This document shows positions 54,168-63,100 of a stretch of 64,000 bases of DNA, one piece after another (position 1 is the stretch's first letter; every line of letters begins with the position of its first letter). The DNA is from Prosthecobacter debontii (GTDB taxonomy: Bacteria > Verrucomicrobiota > Verrucomicrobiia > Verrucomicrobiales > Verrucomicrobiaceae). Both the position numbers and the translations under genes were made by a program. Under the pieces are notes generated by a model, which worked only from the letters and a program-made list of their open reading frames with translations, searched no databases and was not told where the DNA came from. The stretch is from contig CAMAQH010000023.1 in the NCBI GenBank assembly GCA_945860295.1, positions 1-64,000 of the forward strand, read 5' to 3'.

Positions 54168-54833
54168 ATGAGTCGTATGAAAAAGCTCCCTCTCTTCCTC
54201 GCCGTATCGGCCCTCAGCTTGCATAGCAGTTTTGCCGACTGGGTCATCAGTCAGAAAACCACTACCGAAGGCAAAACTCAGGACATGGTGATCAAGGTTA
54301 AGGGTGACAAGACGCGCGCTGACATCGGCGATCAGATGAGTGCTATCACTGATGCCTCGAGTGGCGAGATCACCATGTTCATGCACTCGCAGAAGATGAT
54401 GATGAAGATGAACGCCGATAGCATGAAGGGACTCATGTCGCTGGCCGGTCAGTTGCTAGAAAAAGCTGCACCAGCCGCCAAGCCTGAGGCCACTGGTCAA
54501 ATGGAGAAGGTCGGAGACTATGAGACTGAGATCTACACCTGGAAGAGCAAGCTTGGCACAGGCAAGTTTTGGATTGCCAAAGACTTTCCTGGATACAAAG
54601 AAATCAATGCCGCGCAGGACAAGTTGACGAAAGCCATGGGTAATCCCGCCACGGCTTTTGCACCTCAGAGCGGTGACTTTCCTGGTATGGCTGTCAAATC
54701 TGAAATGACACTGATGGGTAAGGTCATCATCAGTGAACTCGTCTCAGCTAAAAATGAACCTGTCGCTGACTCCACTTTCATCGCCCCAGAAGGCTACAAG
54801 GAAATGAAAATACCGTCTCTGCCGGGGAAGTAA
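54168..54833 (+). CDS. Secreted DUF4412-like protein
   Basis: The 221-residue exported protein starts with a signal peptide (MSRMKKLPLFLAVSALSLHS, cut near FADW) and continues with a beta-rich domain resembling DUF4412: DWVISQKTTTEGKTQDMVIK, DKTRADIGDQMSAITD, ITMFMHSQKMMMKMN and YETEIYTWKSKLGTGKFWIA. The Met-rich patch around residues 65-90 is notable. Proteins of this sort are outer-membrane or periplasmic and of unknown function; a lipid- or metal-binding role has been guessed for relatives, without proof. The start may be at 54168 or at the ATG at 54177. Confidence 0.7.
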   Translation: MSRMKKLPLFLAVSALSLHSSFADWVISQKTTTEGKTQDMVIKVKGDKTRADIGDQMSAITDASSGEITMFMHSQKMMMKMNADSMKGLMSLAGQLLEKAAPAAKPEATGQMEKVGDYETEIYTWKSKLGTGKFWIAKDFPGYKEINAAQDKLTKAMGNPATAFAPQSGDFPGMAVKSEMTLMGKVIISELVSAKNEPVADSTFIAPEGYKEMKIPSLPGK

Positions 54834-54839
54834 TCGGTA

Positions 54840-56288
54840 TCAGACCATCCGCATCTTGGTGAAGGGATTGCCTTCATTCTGATCGATGCGTTCGGGGCGG
54901 CCTTTGTATTTATAGACGAGTCTCGTGTGGTCCATGCCCATCAGATGCAGGATGGTGGCGTGCAGGTCGTGGACGTGGAGTTTCTGATCCACAGCACGCA
55001 GGCCCAGATCATCGGTGCTGCCGATCACTTGGCCGCCTTTGATGCCGCCGCCAGCCATCCACATGGTAAAGCCGGTGGGGTTGTGGTCGCGCCCATCACC
55101 CTTTTCACTCATGGGCGTGCGGCCAAACTCGCCGCCCCAAATGACGAGGGTTTCATCAAGTAAACCGCGTGCTTTGAGATCCATGAGCAGACCTGCCACG
55201 GGCTTGTCTGTTTCAGCGCAGTGTAGGCCATGGTTTTCCTCGATCTTATCATGCGCGTCCCATTTGCTGCCTGTTCCGGAGTAGAGCTGGATGAAGCGCA
55301 CACCACGCTCGACGAGTCGCCGCGCTAACAAACAATTGCGGCCAAAGGTGGCTGTCTTTGGGTCATCCATGCCGTAGAGTTTCTTGGTTGTCTCACTTTC
55401 ACGCCCCAGATCCACCGCCTCGGGAGCCTGTGCCTGCATGCGGAAGGCCAGTTCGTAGGCTTTGATACGGGCATCGAGTTGGGTGTTGTCTTGGCGTGAG
55501 GCACCATGCTCACGATTCATCTGATTGAGAAAAGCCAGTTTTGAATGTTGGCGGCCTTCGCTCACACCTTTTGGCGTCATGAGATTGGCAATCGGTGTGC
55601 CATCTGGCTCGAACTGCACGCCCTGATAGAGCGCAGGCATGAAGCCGCTGCCCCAATTGCGCACGCCATTGACGACTTGAGCGTCACTGTCCTTGAGAAC
55701 GACAAACGCAGGCAGGTTTTGGTTCTGCGACCCGAGTCCATAATTCACCCAAGCACCGAGAGAAGGCCGACCACCAAAAATACTGCCGGTGTTCATTTGG
55801 CAGACACCACCCGCGTGGTTGATGCCATCGGAAACGCAGGAACGGATGACGCAAAGATCGTCAGCCATGCGCGCAGTATGCGGCAGCCAGTCAGAGATCC
55901 ACAGGCCGCTTTCGCCATGCTGCTTCCACTCGCGCTTATCCGCCAGCAGGGGCGCACGGCTTTCGCCCATGGCGGTGATGACGCTGCCAAAACTGTCTGG
56001 CAGTGATTGCCCAGCGAGCTTTCGCATCAGCGGTTTTGGATCAAACAGATCCACATGGCTGGGTCCGCCCTCCATGAAGAGGAAGATGACGCTCTTCGCC
56101 TTACCTGTTCGGTGAGCCAGCTTAGCCGACATCGGATTTCCCGCCTGTCCGCCTGCATCACCGAGCGCAGCCATGGCCGGATTTTCACCGAGCAGATAGG
56201 ATAGAGCGAGCGAGCCAAAGCCGCCGCCCACGCGGCGCAGGAAGTCACGGCGGTTGGTGAGGATTTCGTGATGAGGAACAACTGGCAT
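54840..56288 (-). CDS. DUF1501 protein with Tat signal (unpaired)
   Basis: The 482-residue protein carries a twin-arginine signal (ILTNRRDFLRRVGGGFGSLA) and the DUF1501 core: LFMEGGPSHVDLFDPKPLMR, CVIRSCVSDGINHAGGVCQM, SLGAWVNYGLGSQNQNLPAF, IWGGEFGRTPMSEKGDGRDH and HDLHATILHLMGMDHTRLVY. It is a paralogue of the protein at 41493-42935, with the same metal-type motifs. Here no DUF1549/DUF1553 gene is adjacent; upstream is homoserine dehydrogenase, downstream a DUF4412-like gene on the other strand. Its partner may lie outside the window or be one of the paralogues. The start ATG 56288 fits the Tat signal, unlike a longer frame to 56372. Confidence 0.88.
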   Translation of the reverse strand: MPVVPHHEILTNRRDFLRRVGGGFGSLALSYLLGENPAMAALGDAGGQAGNPMSAKLAHRTGKAKSVIFLFMEGGPSHVDLFDPKPLMRKLAGQSLPDSFGSVITAMGESRAPLLADKREWKQHGESGLWISDWLPHTARMADDLCVIRSCVSDGINHAGGVCQMNTGSIFGGRPSLGAWVNYGLGSQNQNLPAFVVLKDSDAQVVNGVRNWGSGFMPALYQGVQFEPDGTPIANLMTPKGVSEGRQHSKLAFLNQMNREHGASRQDNTQLDARIKAYELAFRMQAQAPEAVDLGRESETTKKLYGMDDPKTATFGRNCLLARRLVERGVRFIQLYSGTGSKWDAHDKIEENHGLHCAETDKPVAGLLMDLKARGLLDETLVIWGGEFGRTPMSEKGDGRDHNPTGFTMWMAGGGIKGGQVIGSTDDLGLRAVDQKLHVHDLHATILHLMGMDHTRLVYKYKGRPERIDQNEGNPFTKMRMV

Positions 56289-56341
56289 GATGCCTATTAC
56301 AGGCGCAGCGGCGGACTTCTTGGACAGAAAAAAATGTGACT

Positions 56342-57664
56342 TTATCCCTGCAAGGTCTCTACGCGCATCCAACTCGGCTCGCCGCGCACGCAGTCTAGGG
56401 CGCGAATGGCCTCCAGCGCCTTGAGCATGTCGCCCAGTTTGGCGTCATGGATCATGAGGACGAGGCTGGTGCTACCGCTGGTGTCTTCAAGGTCTTCCGG
56501 CTGGATCATGGAGGAGATGCCGATATTTCTCTGGGCGAGCGCCGTCGCCACTTGAGCTAGCACGCCGGGCACGTCATCGACGGTCAGGCGCAGGTAGTAA
56601 TGGGAAATGGTTTCCTCCATCGGCTTGCTTTTGCCATACAATCCGTGTGGCACAAAACCGCTGTGCCGTGCGCCAAAGACGATCACGGCAGCAGCTTCAC
56701 AGAGATCACTGATGACGCTGCTACTCGTCGGGTCCTGACCGGCACCGCGTCCGTAAAAGAGCGTCTCGCCCACGATGTCGCCATTCACGAGCACGGCATT
56801 GTAGCTGCCACTGACGCTGGCCAGAACATGACTCAGCGGCACCAGCGTCGGCTGCGTGCGCACCTCCACCAGGCCCTGCTCATCTGCGCGGATCACGGAA
56901 AGCAGCTTGATGGTGTAGCCGAGTCGCTTGGCAAATTTGAAATCAGCGATGTCGATCTTGTCCACGCCTTCGACATGCACACAGCCTGTCGGAATCCAGA
57001 ATCCGTAGCTCAGTGAGGCGAGGATGATCGCCTTATGCGCCGCGTCCCAGCCACTGACATCCAGTGTCGGATCAGCCTCGGCATAGCCTTTTTCCTGAGC
57101 CTCGCCCAGCGCATCGGCATAGCTCAAGCCAGCTTGCGACATGCGAGTCAGGATGTAATTGCAGGTGCCATTGATGATGCCGTGGATGGACAGGATGCGG
57201 TTCCCAACCAGCCCCTCTTGCAGCACCTGGATTATCGGGATGCCGCCCGCGACCGCCGCTTCAAAATAGATCGGCACGCCGCAGTCTTCGGCCAGCGCGA
57301 ACAGCTCCTGCCCGCGCTCTGCAAGCAGCGCCTTGTTGCCGGTGACGACGATCTTTTTTGCGCGCAGTGCCGCACAAACCAGATCATACGCCGTGGTCGT
57401 GCCGCCGATGAGTTCCACGATCACCTGGATATCAGCGTCGTTGATTAAATCATGCCAGTCCGTGCTGATCATCTCCGCAGGCACCGCCACATCGCGAGCA
57501 CGGGATGGATCACGCACCACCACGCGCTTCACTCGGATGTCCGCCGCCGTGCGCTGGCGAATGAGGTCGCGGTTAACATCGAGATTCTTGAAGACTCCCG
57601 CCCCCACATTGCCCAGCCCAGCTAGGCCGACATGAATGGTGCGAGGTTTGATGGGTGCGGACAT
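56342..57664 (-). CDS. hom: Homoserine dehydrogenase with ACT domain
   Basis: The 440-residue enzyme reduces aspartate semialdehyde to homoserine, the branch step to threonine and methionine. The Rossmann motif GLAGLGNVGAGVFKNL, TGNKALLAERGQELF, AAVAGGIPIIQVLQEGL, NGTCNYILTRM and GYAEADPTLDVSGWDAAHK mark the NAD- and substrate-binding domains. The C-terminal ACT domain (HYYLRLTVDDVPGVLAQVAT, ISSMIQPEDLED) is the usual allosteric threonine site. ATG 57664 is chosen over a TTG at 57673. It lies 53 bases upstream of the DUF1501 gene and divergent from the flippase-like gene. Confidence 0.95.
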   Translation of the reverse strand: MSAPIKPRTIHVGLAGLGNVGAGVFKNLDVNRDLIRQRTAADIRVKRVVVRDPSRARDVAVPAEMISTDWHDLINDADIQVIVELIGGTTTAYDLVCAALRAKKIVVTGNKALLAERGQELFALAEDCGVPIYFEAAVAGGIPIIQVLQEGLVGNRILSIHGIINGTCNYILTRMSQAGLSYADALGEAQEKGYAEADPTLDVSGWDAAHKAIILASLSYGFWIPTGCVHVEGVDKIDIADFKFAKRLGYTIKLLSVIRADEQGLVEVRTQPTLVPLSHVLASVSGSYNAVLVNGDIVGETLFYGRGAGQDPTSSSVISDLCEAAAVIVFGARHSGFVPHGLYGKSKPMEETISHYYLRLTVDDVPGVLAQVATALAQRNIGISSMIQPEDLEDTSGSTSLVLMIHDAKLGDMLKALEAIRALDCVRGEPSWMRVETLQG

Positions 57665-57798
57665 GGATTTCAAAAGGATGGGAAAGGGCAGCTAGAGATG
57701 CATCGCCCGGGCTAAAGTTCAAAGGCTAAGTCTGATCAGTGCTGAGCACTAAGTTTTCATCTTTCGGTTTTCAATTTTCAGTTTTCAGTCCTGCCCCC

Positions 57799-58737
57799 AT
57801 GCTACGTCCTCTCTTCCACCTCATGCGCTTTCTTTGTGCTGTCGGATCGCTGTGCTGGGTCGTGCAGCGTTTGCGGGTGGAGGAGATCATGTCTTTCCGG
57901 TGGTTGTCGGTGGATCTGCGCTGGCTTTTGCTGGCCTTCATACTTGGCGGTATATCACTGCTCGGTTGGGCGGGGCGCTGGTGGTGGTTTCTCTGGGTGT
58001 ATGGCTTGCGGGCGCGGTTTGGCGAGCTGCTGCGGCTCACACTCTTCGCTGACTTCTTCAATCTTTACTTCATTGGGCCGCTCGGTGCCAATGGTGTGCG
58101 CTTGTTCGGGTTGAAGAGCAGCTTTCCTGAGCAACGCGGTGCCATCGTCGGCTCGCTGTTGCTGGATTATGTGGGTGGGTTGTTTGGTGGCATGGCGCTC
58201 TATTGGGCTTTCTCGCGGAGTGGTGCGTTGCCTGTCAGCATCGTTACTGTGGCGGACAAAGCGGTGCCACTGGTCGTTGTCGTCATCGTGCTAGGATTCG
58301 GGGTTATCATGGAGCCGGCTTTGCAGCGCATAATCGCGCGCATCCCTGGCCTGCTGCGGCTCTCGACATGGCTGTCGCCCGTCTATGCAGCCACGTTTCG
58401 GCATCCGTGGTTATTCTCAGGCTTCGCTGTTTCGGTGCTGAGCACGGCTTGCACCTTTGCAGCCTTTTGGGCGGCGGCGAGAGCTGTCGGTGCTCTCGTG
58501 AGTCTGCCACAGATGTTTGGCCTCATGCCTGCGGTCGATCTCGTGGCGTCGCTGCCCGTGAGCATTAACGGACTCGGAGTTCGTGAAAACCTGATCGTCG
58601 AATGGCTCGGCGGCCAGTCTGATTGCGGCCCATTGCGTGCGCTTGCTGCCTCGTTGCTTGGCTTTGCCGCCATCGGTATCTGGGGGCTGATCGGTGGGAT
58701 TTGGATGTTGGTTTGGCGCAGAAGAACTCATCCTTGA
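57799..58737 (+). CDS. Flippase-like membrane protein (LPG_synthase_TM/UPF0104 type)
   Basis: The 312-residue polytopic membrane protein resembles the membrane domain of lysylphosphatidylglycerol synthases. It has about seven or eight hydrophobic segments, the conserved FFNLYFIGPLGANGVRLFGL-like motif and a C-terminal SLPVSINGLGVRENLIVEWL. Relatives without the soluble synthase domain (DUF/UPF0104-like proteins) are suspected flippases or lipid/glycan carriers. Nothing here identifies the cargo. ATG 57799 is preferred; an upstream frame extension from 57739 covers a low-complexity TTTTCA stretch. The next gene, ilvC, starts 57 bases later. Confidence 0.7.
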   Translation: MLRPLFHLMRFLCAVGSLCWVVQRLRVEEIMSFRWLSVDLRWLLLAFILGGISLLGWAGRWWWFLWVYGLRARFGELLRLTLFADFFNLYFIGPLGANGVRLFGLKSSFPEQRGAIVGSLLLDYVGGLFGGMALYWAFSRSGALPVSIVTVADKAVPLVVVVIVLGFGVIMEPALQRIIARIPGLLRLSTWLSPVYAATFRHPWLFSGFAVSVLSTACTFAAFWAAARAVGALVSLPQMFGLMPAVDLVASLPVSINGLGVRENLIVEWLGGQSDCGPLRALAASLLGFAAIGIWGLIGGIWMLVWRRRTHP

Positions 58738-58794
58738 CCATTCCAGCCAGTTGAACCACTCTGCGCGCCCTCTTAACCTAGACCTACCTAACTA

Positions 58795-59823
58795 ATGCCC
58801 GCTAAAATCTACACTGAAAAGGACGCCAGCCTGGCGCCACTCAAAGGCAAAATCTGCGCCGTGATCGGCTTCGGCTCGCAGGGCCATGCTCACGCTCTGA
58901 ACCTCAAGGAAAGCGGCGTTGAAGTCATCATCGGTCTGTATCCCGGCAGCAAGAGCCGCGATGTCGCCAAGGAAAAAGGCTTCAAGGTGTATGACACTGG
59001 CGAAGCGGTGAAACTGGCTGACGTGATCTTCGTCGCCGTGCCAGACACCAAGATCCCTTCCTGCTACAAGAAGGACATCGAACCGAACCTGAGCAAGGGC
59101 AAGACCCTCCTCTTCTCCCACGGTTTCGCCATTCACTACAAGACCATCGTCCCGCCAACCGATGTGAACGTGATCATGGTGGCCCCTAAAGGCCCAGGTC
59201 ACATCGTCCGCCGTCAATACACGGAAGGTAAAGGCGTGCCAGCCCTCATCGCCATCCATCAGGATCCGACCAAGAAGTCCAAGCAGATCGCTCTCGCCTG
59301 GGCTCATGGCATCGGCGGCACCCGTGGTGGCGTGCTTCAGACCAGCTTCAAGGAAGAAACCGAAACCGATCTCTTCGGCGAGCAGACCGTTCTTTGCGGT
59401 GGCACTAGCGCGCTTGTGCAGGCTGGTTTCGAAGTGCTGGTCGAGGCCGGCTACTCCCCTGAGATGGCCTACTTCGAGTGCTTACATGAGCTGAAACTCA
59501 TTGTCGATCTGATGAATGAATCCGGCATCGCTGGCATGCGTTTCTCCATCTCCGAAACCGCCAAGTGGGGCGATGTCAAAGTTGGCCCTCAGATCATCGA
59601 CGCTGGCGTCAAGAAGCGCATGAAGAAGGCGCTCAAAGAGATCCAGAATGGCAAGTTCGCCAAAGAATGGGTCGCTGAATACGAGAACGGATACAAGACC
59701 TTCAACAAGTTGCTCAAGGATGGTGAGAAGCACCAGATCGAGAAGACCGGTGCCCGCCTCCGCGCTCTGATGCCATGGATCAAGAAGCGCGATGTCAAAG
59801 GCCAGCAGGCTAGCTATTCATAA
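58795..59823 (+). CDS. ilvC: Ketol-acid reductoisomerase
   Basis: The 342-residue class I enzyme makes dihydroxy acids in valine, leucine and isoleucine synthesis, using NADPH and Mg. The cofactor site [47 protein letters not shown] (metal ligands Asp and Glu), and [18 protein letters not shown] are all present, as is the C-terminal half with RAL motif. It has the short-chain length typical of class I. A strong terminator follows at 59862-59891, so it is probably monocistronic. No acetohydroxyacid synthase gene is adjacent. Confidence 0.97.
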   Translation: MPAKIYTEKDASLAPLKGKICAVIGFGSQGHAHALNLKESGVEVIIGLYPGSKSRDVAKEKGFKVYDTGEAVKLADVIFVAVPDTKIPSCYKKDIEPNLSKGKTLLFSHGFAIHYKTIVPPTDVNVIMVAPKGPGHIVRRQYTEGKGVPALIAIHQDPTKKSKQIALAWAHGIGGTRGGVLQTSFKEETETDLFGEQTVLCGGTSALVQAGFEVLVEAGYSPEMAYFECLHELKLIVDLMNESGIAGMRFSISETAKWGDVKVGPQIIDAGVKKRMKKALKEIQNGKFAKEWVAEYENGYKTFNKLLKDGEKHQIEKTGARLRALMPWIKKRDVKGQQASYS

Positions 59824-59861
59824 GCGAAGCGCGGATACACCATCCGCCTCAGTCACTTCAT

Positions 59862-59891
59862 AGCGCGGGTCGAAAGGCCCGCGCTTTTTTT
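59862..59891 (+). terminator. Rho-independent terminator of ilvC
   Basis: An eight-base-pair stem (agcgcggg with cccgcgct), a seven- to eight-base loop and a run of seven T. It lies about 38 bases after the stop. Confidence 0.88.
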
Positions 59892-59920
59892 ATGGTGCGC
59901 TCTCATCAGCAATGCAATAA

Positions 59921-60094
59921 CTGATCGAGACGCTCGTTGCGATGTTCTTCGAGACCAGGGCGGATGCCGCGCAAATTTACTTCACTGGCCATTCGATGGG
60001 GGGCATGGGTACTTGGGGTGCGATTGCACAGAACACGCAAAAAACGCTACAACTCCTTTCGTGTAAAGAATCTAGCACGAAGTCGGATACGTGA
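59921..60094 (+). pseudogene. Fragment of an esterase/prolyl-peptidase-like alpha/beta hydrolase
   Basis: From the stop at 59918 the frame reads LIETLVAMFFETRADAAQIY, then FTGHSMGGMGTWGAIAQ and a short tail to a stop at 60092. The FTGHSMGGMGTW stretch is the nucleophile elbow of dienelactone-hydrolase/esterase-type enzymes (GxSxGG), preceded by the usual IY(F/L). Upstream and downstream parts of the domain, including Asp and His of the triad, are missing, and no start codon or ribosome site fits. This is most likely a leftover of a deleted gene, possibly from the same cluster as the large protein on the other strand. Confidence 0.5.
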
Positions 60095-60125
60095 TTTCCC
60101 TGAGTCGAGCACAGATCTGACAGCC

Positions 60126-63100
60126 TCATTTTGTGCTCGTAATCGGGGTTCGAAGAAAGGCGATAAGGTCGGCCATAATTTGGTGATTGATGGCGGCTTC
60201 AAGACCTTCAGGCATCAATGAGAGCGGCTGGCTTTGAAGTGTTTTGATTTGGTTGCGCAGAACCGTCTTCTGCGTGCCATCGATGAGCTTCATCACGACG
60301 CTATTGGCACTCTCTGAAGCGAGTAGGCCGTAGATCTGCTCGCCAGTGTTGAGCGTGCAGGTGTATGGATTAAAACCCGGTTGGATGTCGGCGCTGGGAT
60401 CGAGGATGTTGCCGAGCATTTTCTCTGGCGGATGCTCGACGATAGAGAGCAAGTCTGGACCGAGTTCGCGGCCTTGAGCACCGCGTTTGTGACAGGCGGC
60501 GCAGATGAGGGTGTAGGTCTGCTGGCCTTTTGCGGGATCGCCTTTCAGGGTCAGGGCGGGAAGATAACTCTCGACGACTTTGCTGCGCGCGGAGGATGCG
60601 GTGTCGAAGACCTTGGCGGCGAGTGAGGCGATGCGTTTGGAGTCGTGCTTGATCAAACGTGCGCGCTGGGTGGTGTCCACGGCGGAGGCGGAGAGTTCCT
60701 TACGCTCAATACGTTGAACGAGATCGAAAGCCCACGGCTCGCGGCTCATCCAGGCGGTGAGTGCGAGCTGTTTTGTGGCGGGACTCATCGTGGGCCAGGC
60801 CTTGGTAAAAGCGGCGGTCACCTCGGGGGTGGCGATGATGGCAAGGGCGCGGATGGCGGCAGCCTGGGCATCGGCAGGGTGCTTTGGATCAAGCCAGGCG
60901 GTGAGCAGCGGCAATGCCTCGGCACGCGAGGCGGGATCACGGCTGAGGAGCACGGTGGCAGCGATGCGTTCTAGGGCGGGTGCGTTCGTGTCGGCGGCTG
61001 TGCCGCGAGCTTGCGCGGTGATCGCGGTGGCTTTGGTGAGCAACTGCGCGAGCGCATCTCCGGCAGAACCAGTGCGGAGTTTGCCGAGCGTGCTGCCGCT
61101 CTGTGCGAGCTGAACATGCAAACGTGCGAAGGAGGTGAGTTGCTCTGGCGTGTAGCGGCTGCCAGTGGAGGTGAAGATGGGTGCGAGCAGCGTCACGATG
61201 GCGTCGCGATCATTCAACCCGAGTGCAATGGTGAGCAATGTGTCAGCGAGTGCGCTCTGTGGTTTGCCGGCTACTGCTGCGATTAACGCGCGGATGTGTG
61301 GTGTGGCGGAACTCATCACGGCTGTGACAATCATGGGATCATCGGTATGGGCGATGAGCAGGCGGCCCAATGTTTTGCCAGCGAGTGCGTCTTTTGATTC
61401 ACCGAGCGTGAAGGCAAGCTGCATCTGCACCTTTGCATCCTTGTCATCCACGAGACGCACGGCGGCGGCGAGAACCTCGGGCGTGAAGCGTGTCTCAGCG
61501 AGGCGCAGGGCATTCTCGCGCACACCGGGATTGTCGTCGCCGAGAGCGCGGGTTACCGTCGCGGATTTGAGTTCGCCAAGGCCATCGAGCACACAGAGCG
61601 CGTGCAGTCGTGCGAGGGGATTTTTGCTTAGCTCGACCAAGGCCAGCAGAGGCGCGACTGTGGATTTGTCCGCACGCCAGAGCAGGATTTGATGCGCCTT
61701 ATCACGCCGCCAACCGTTGGTGGAATCGAGAGCGGCGACGAGATCGGATGTGCTGAGCTTGTCGAAGCGCACGGGCTTGAAATCAGCCATTCCGTTGCGG
61801 CTCACACGATAGATGCGGCCCCGGTCATCACCGAGACGATAGTGCGGGAGCAGTTCGTCTTTGCCTTCTTTTGGCAACCATTGCGGGTGCTCGATCATGA
61901 AGCGATACATGTCCGCGATCCACAGCGCACCGTCGGGTCCTTCACGCACCATCACGGGGCGGCACCAGCGGTCTTCACTGGCGAAGAAGTCGAACTTCCC
62001 TTCACCGAATACTTGCTTCGCAGCGAAGCTCACACCGTTGTCGGTGACAGCCATGTGCTGCACAAGATTATGCACTGGCTCGCAGGTGAAGGCGTCATTG
62101 CTGCCAGGCCCAAACAGGATTTGGTCACGATAAATCACGCCGCTGCACGCCGAAGTGAAGTGTCCCATGGAGGCGGTGAAGTCGTGATAACGCTTCGTCC
62201 CCTTGCTCGCAGGATACACGGGCGGACTGTTCGGAGGCGTGAGCATCTGCACACGTGTCTCATCCACGCCGTAGTGCGGATTGCGCCTCAGGTATTGCTC
62301 GGGCAAAACGTAGTGCCAAAGCGGATGCGCGTTTTGCGTGCCGAACCAGCGGCCCCAGTTGTCGCGATTGCGCCCGAACTGCGTCGGTCCACTCTGCGGT
62401 TCCAGTTCGCCCGTGTCGGGGCGGAAGCGGAAGTCGCGCGCGCCGACTTGGATCTCCTGCCCGTTGCGCAGCGACTTCAGTCGAGTTTCTGCTGCGTATT
62501 TTCCGTGGTGTCCGCCGATGGCGAGATAGACCCAGTTATCGAGTCCCCAGCGCAGCCCATTGCAGCGGAGTTGTTGATTGCCCTCCTGCAATCCGCTGAT
62601 CAGCACTTCTTGTTTGTCGGCTTTGCCATCACCATTCGTGTCTTGCAGGAACAACACATTCGGTGCGGCGGTGATGATGACGCCATCGCGCCAGGTCAGG
62701 ATGCCATTGGGAAAATTTAACCCATCCGCGAACAGCGTGGACTTGTCGTAGCACCCGTCGCCATTCATGTCTTCGAGCACGCGCACTCGGCCACCGGGCT
62801 TGCCATTGCCATCCATGCCGAGCGGATAGTCCGACATCTCGACGACCCACAAGCGTCCGCGCTCATCCCAATCAAAGGCCACGGGATCAATCAAGAGCGG
62901 TTCTGCTGCAATGATCTCCGCTTTGTATCCCGCAGGCAGATGCACTTTCTTTAGAGACTCGCTCGGCTCGAGCGGCTTAGGCACTGACAAGGCGGCTTCC
63001 TTGGCCCGTTGTTCCGCAATGCCAGACACTTTCCAGAAGGCTGCGATTTCTGCTGGCGTGAGAGCACGCTTGAAGACAGCGACCTCATCAAGTTTTCCCT

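Noticed and set aside
57725-57798. Repeated TTTTCA-like stretch and the palindrome AGTGC-TGA-GCACT upstream of the flippase-like gene
   Set aside because: Low-complexity pyrimidine run; may act as promoter or leader, but no clear -35/-10 pair or regulatory motif could be defended.
61689-62720. A 343-codon plus-strand frame opposite the giant heme protein
   Set aside because: The opposite strand is a recognisable multidomain protein; the shadow has no motif and no ribosome site.
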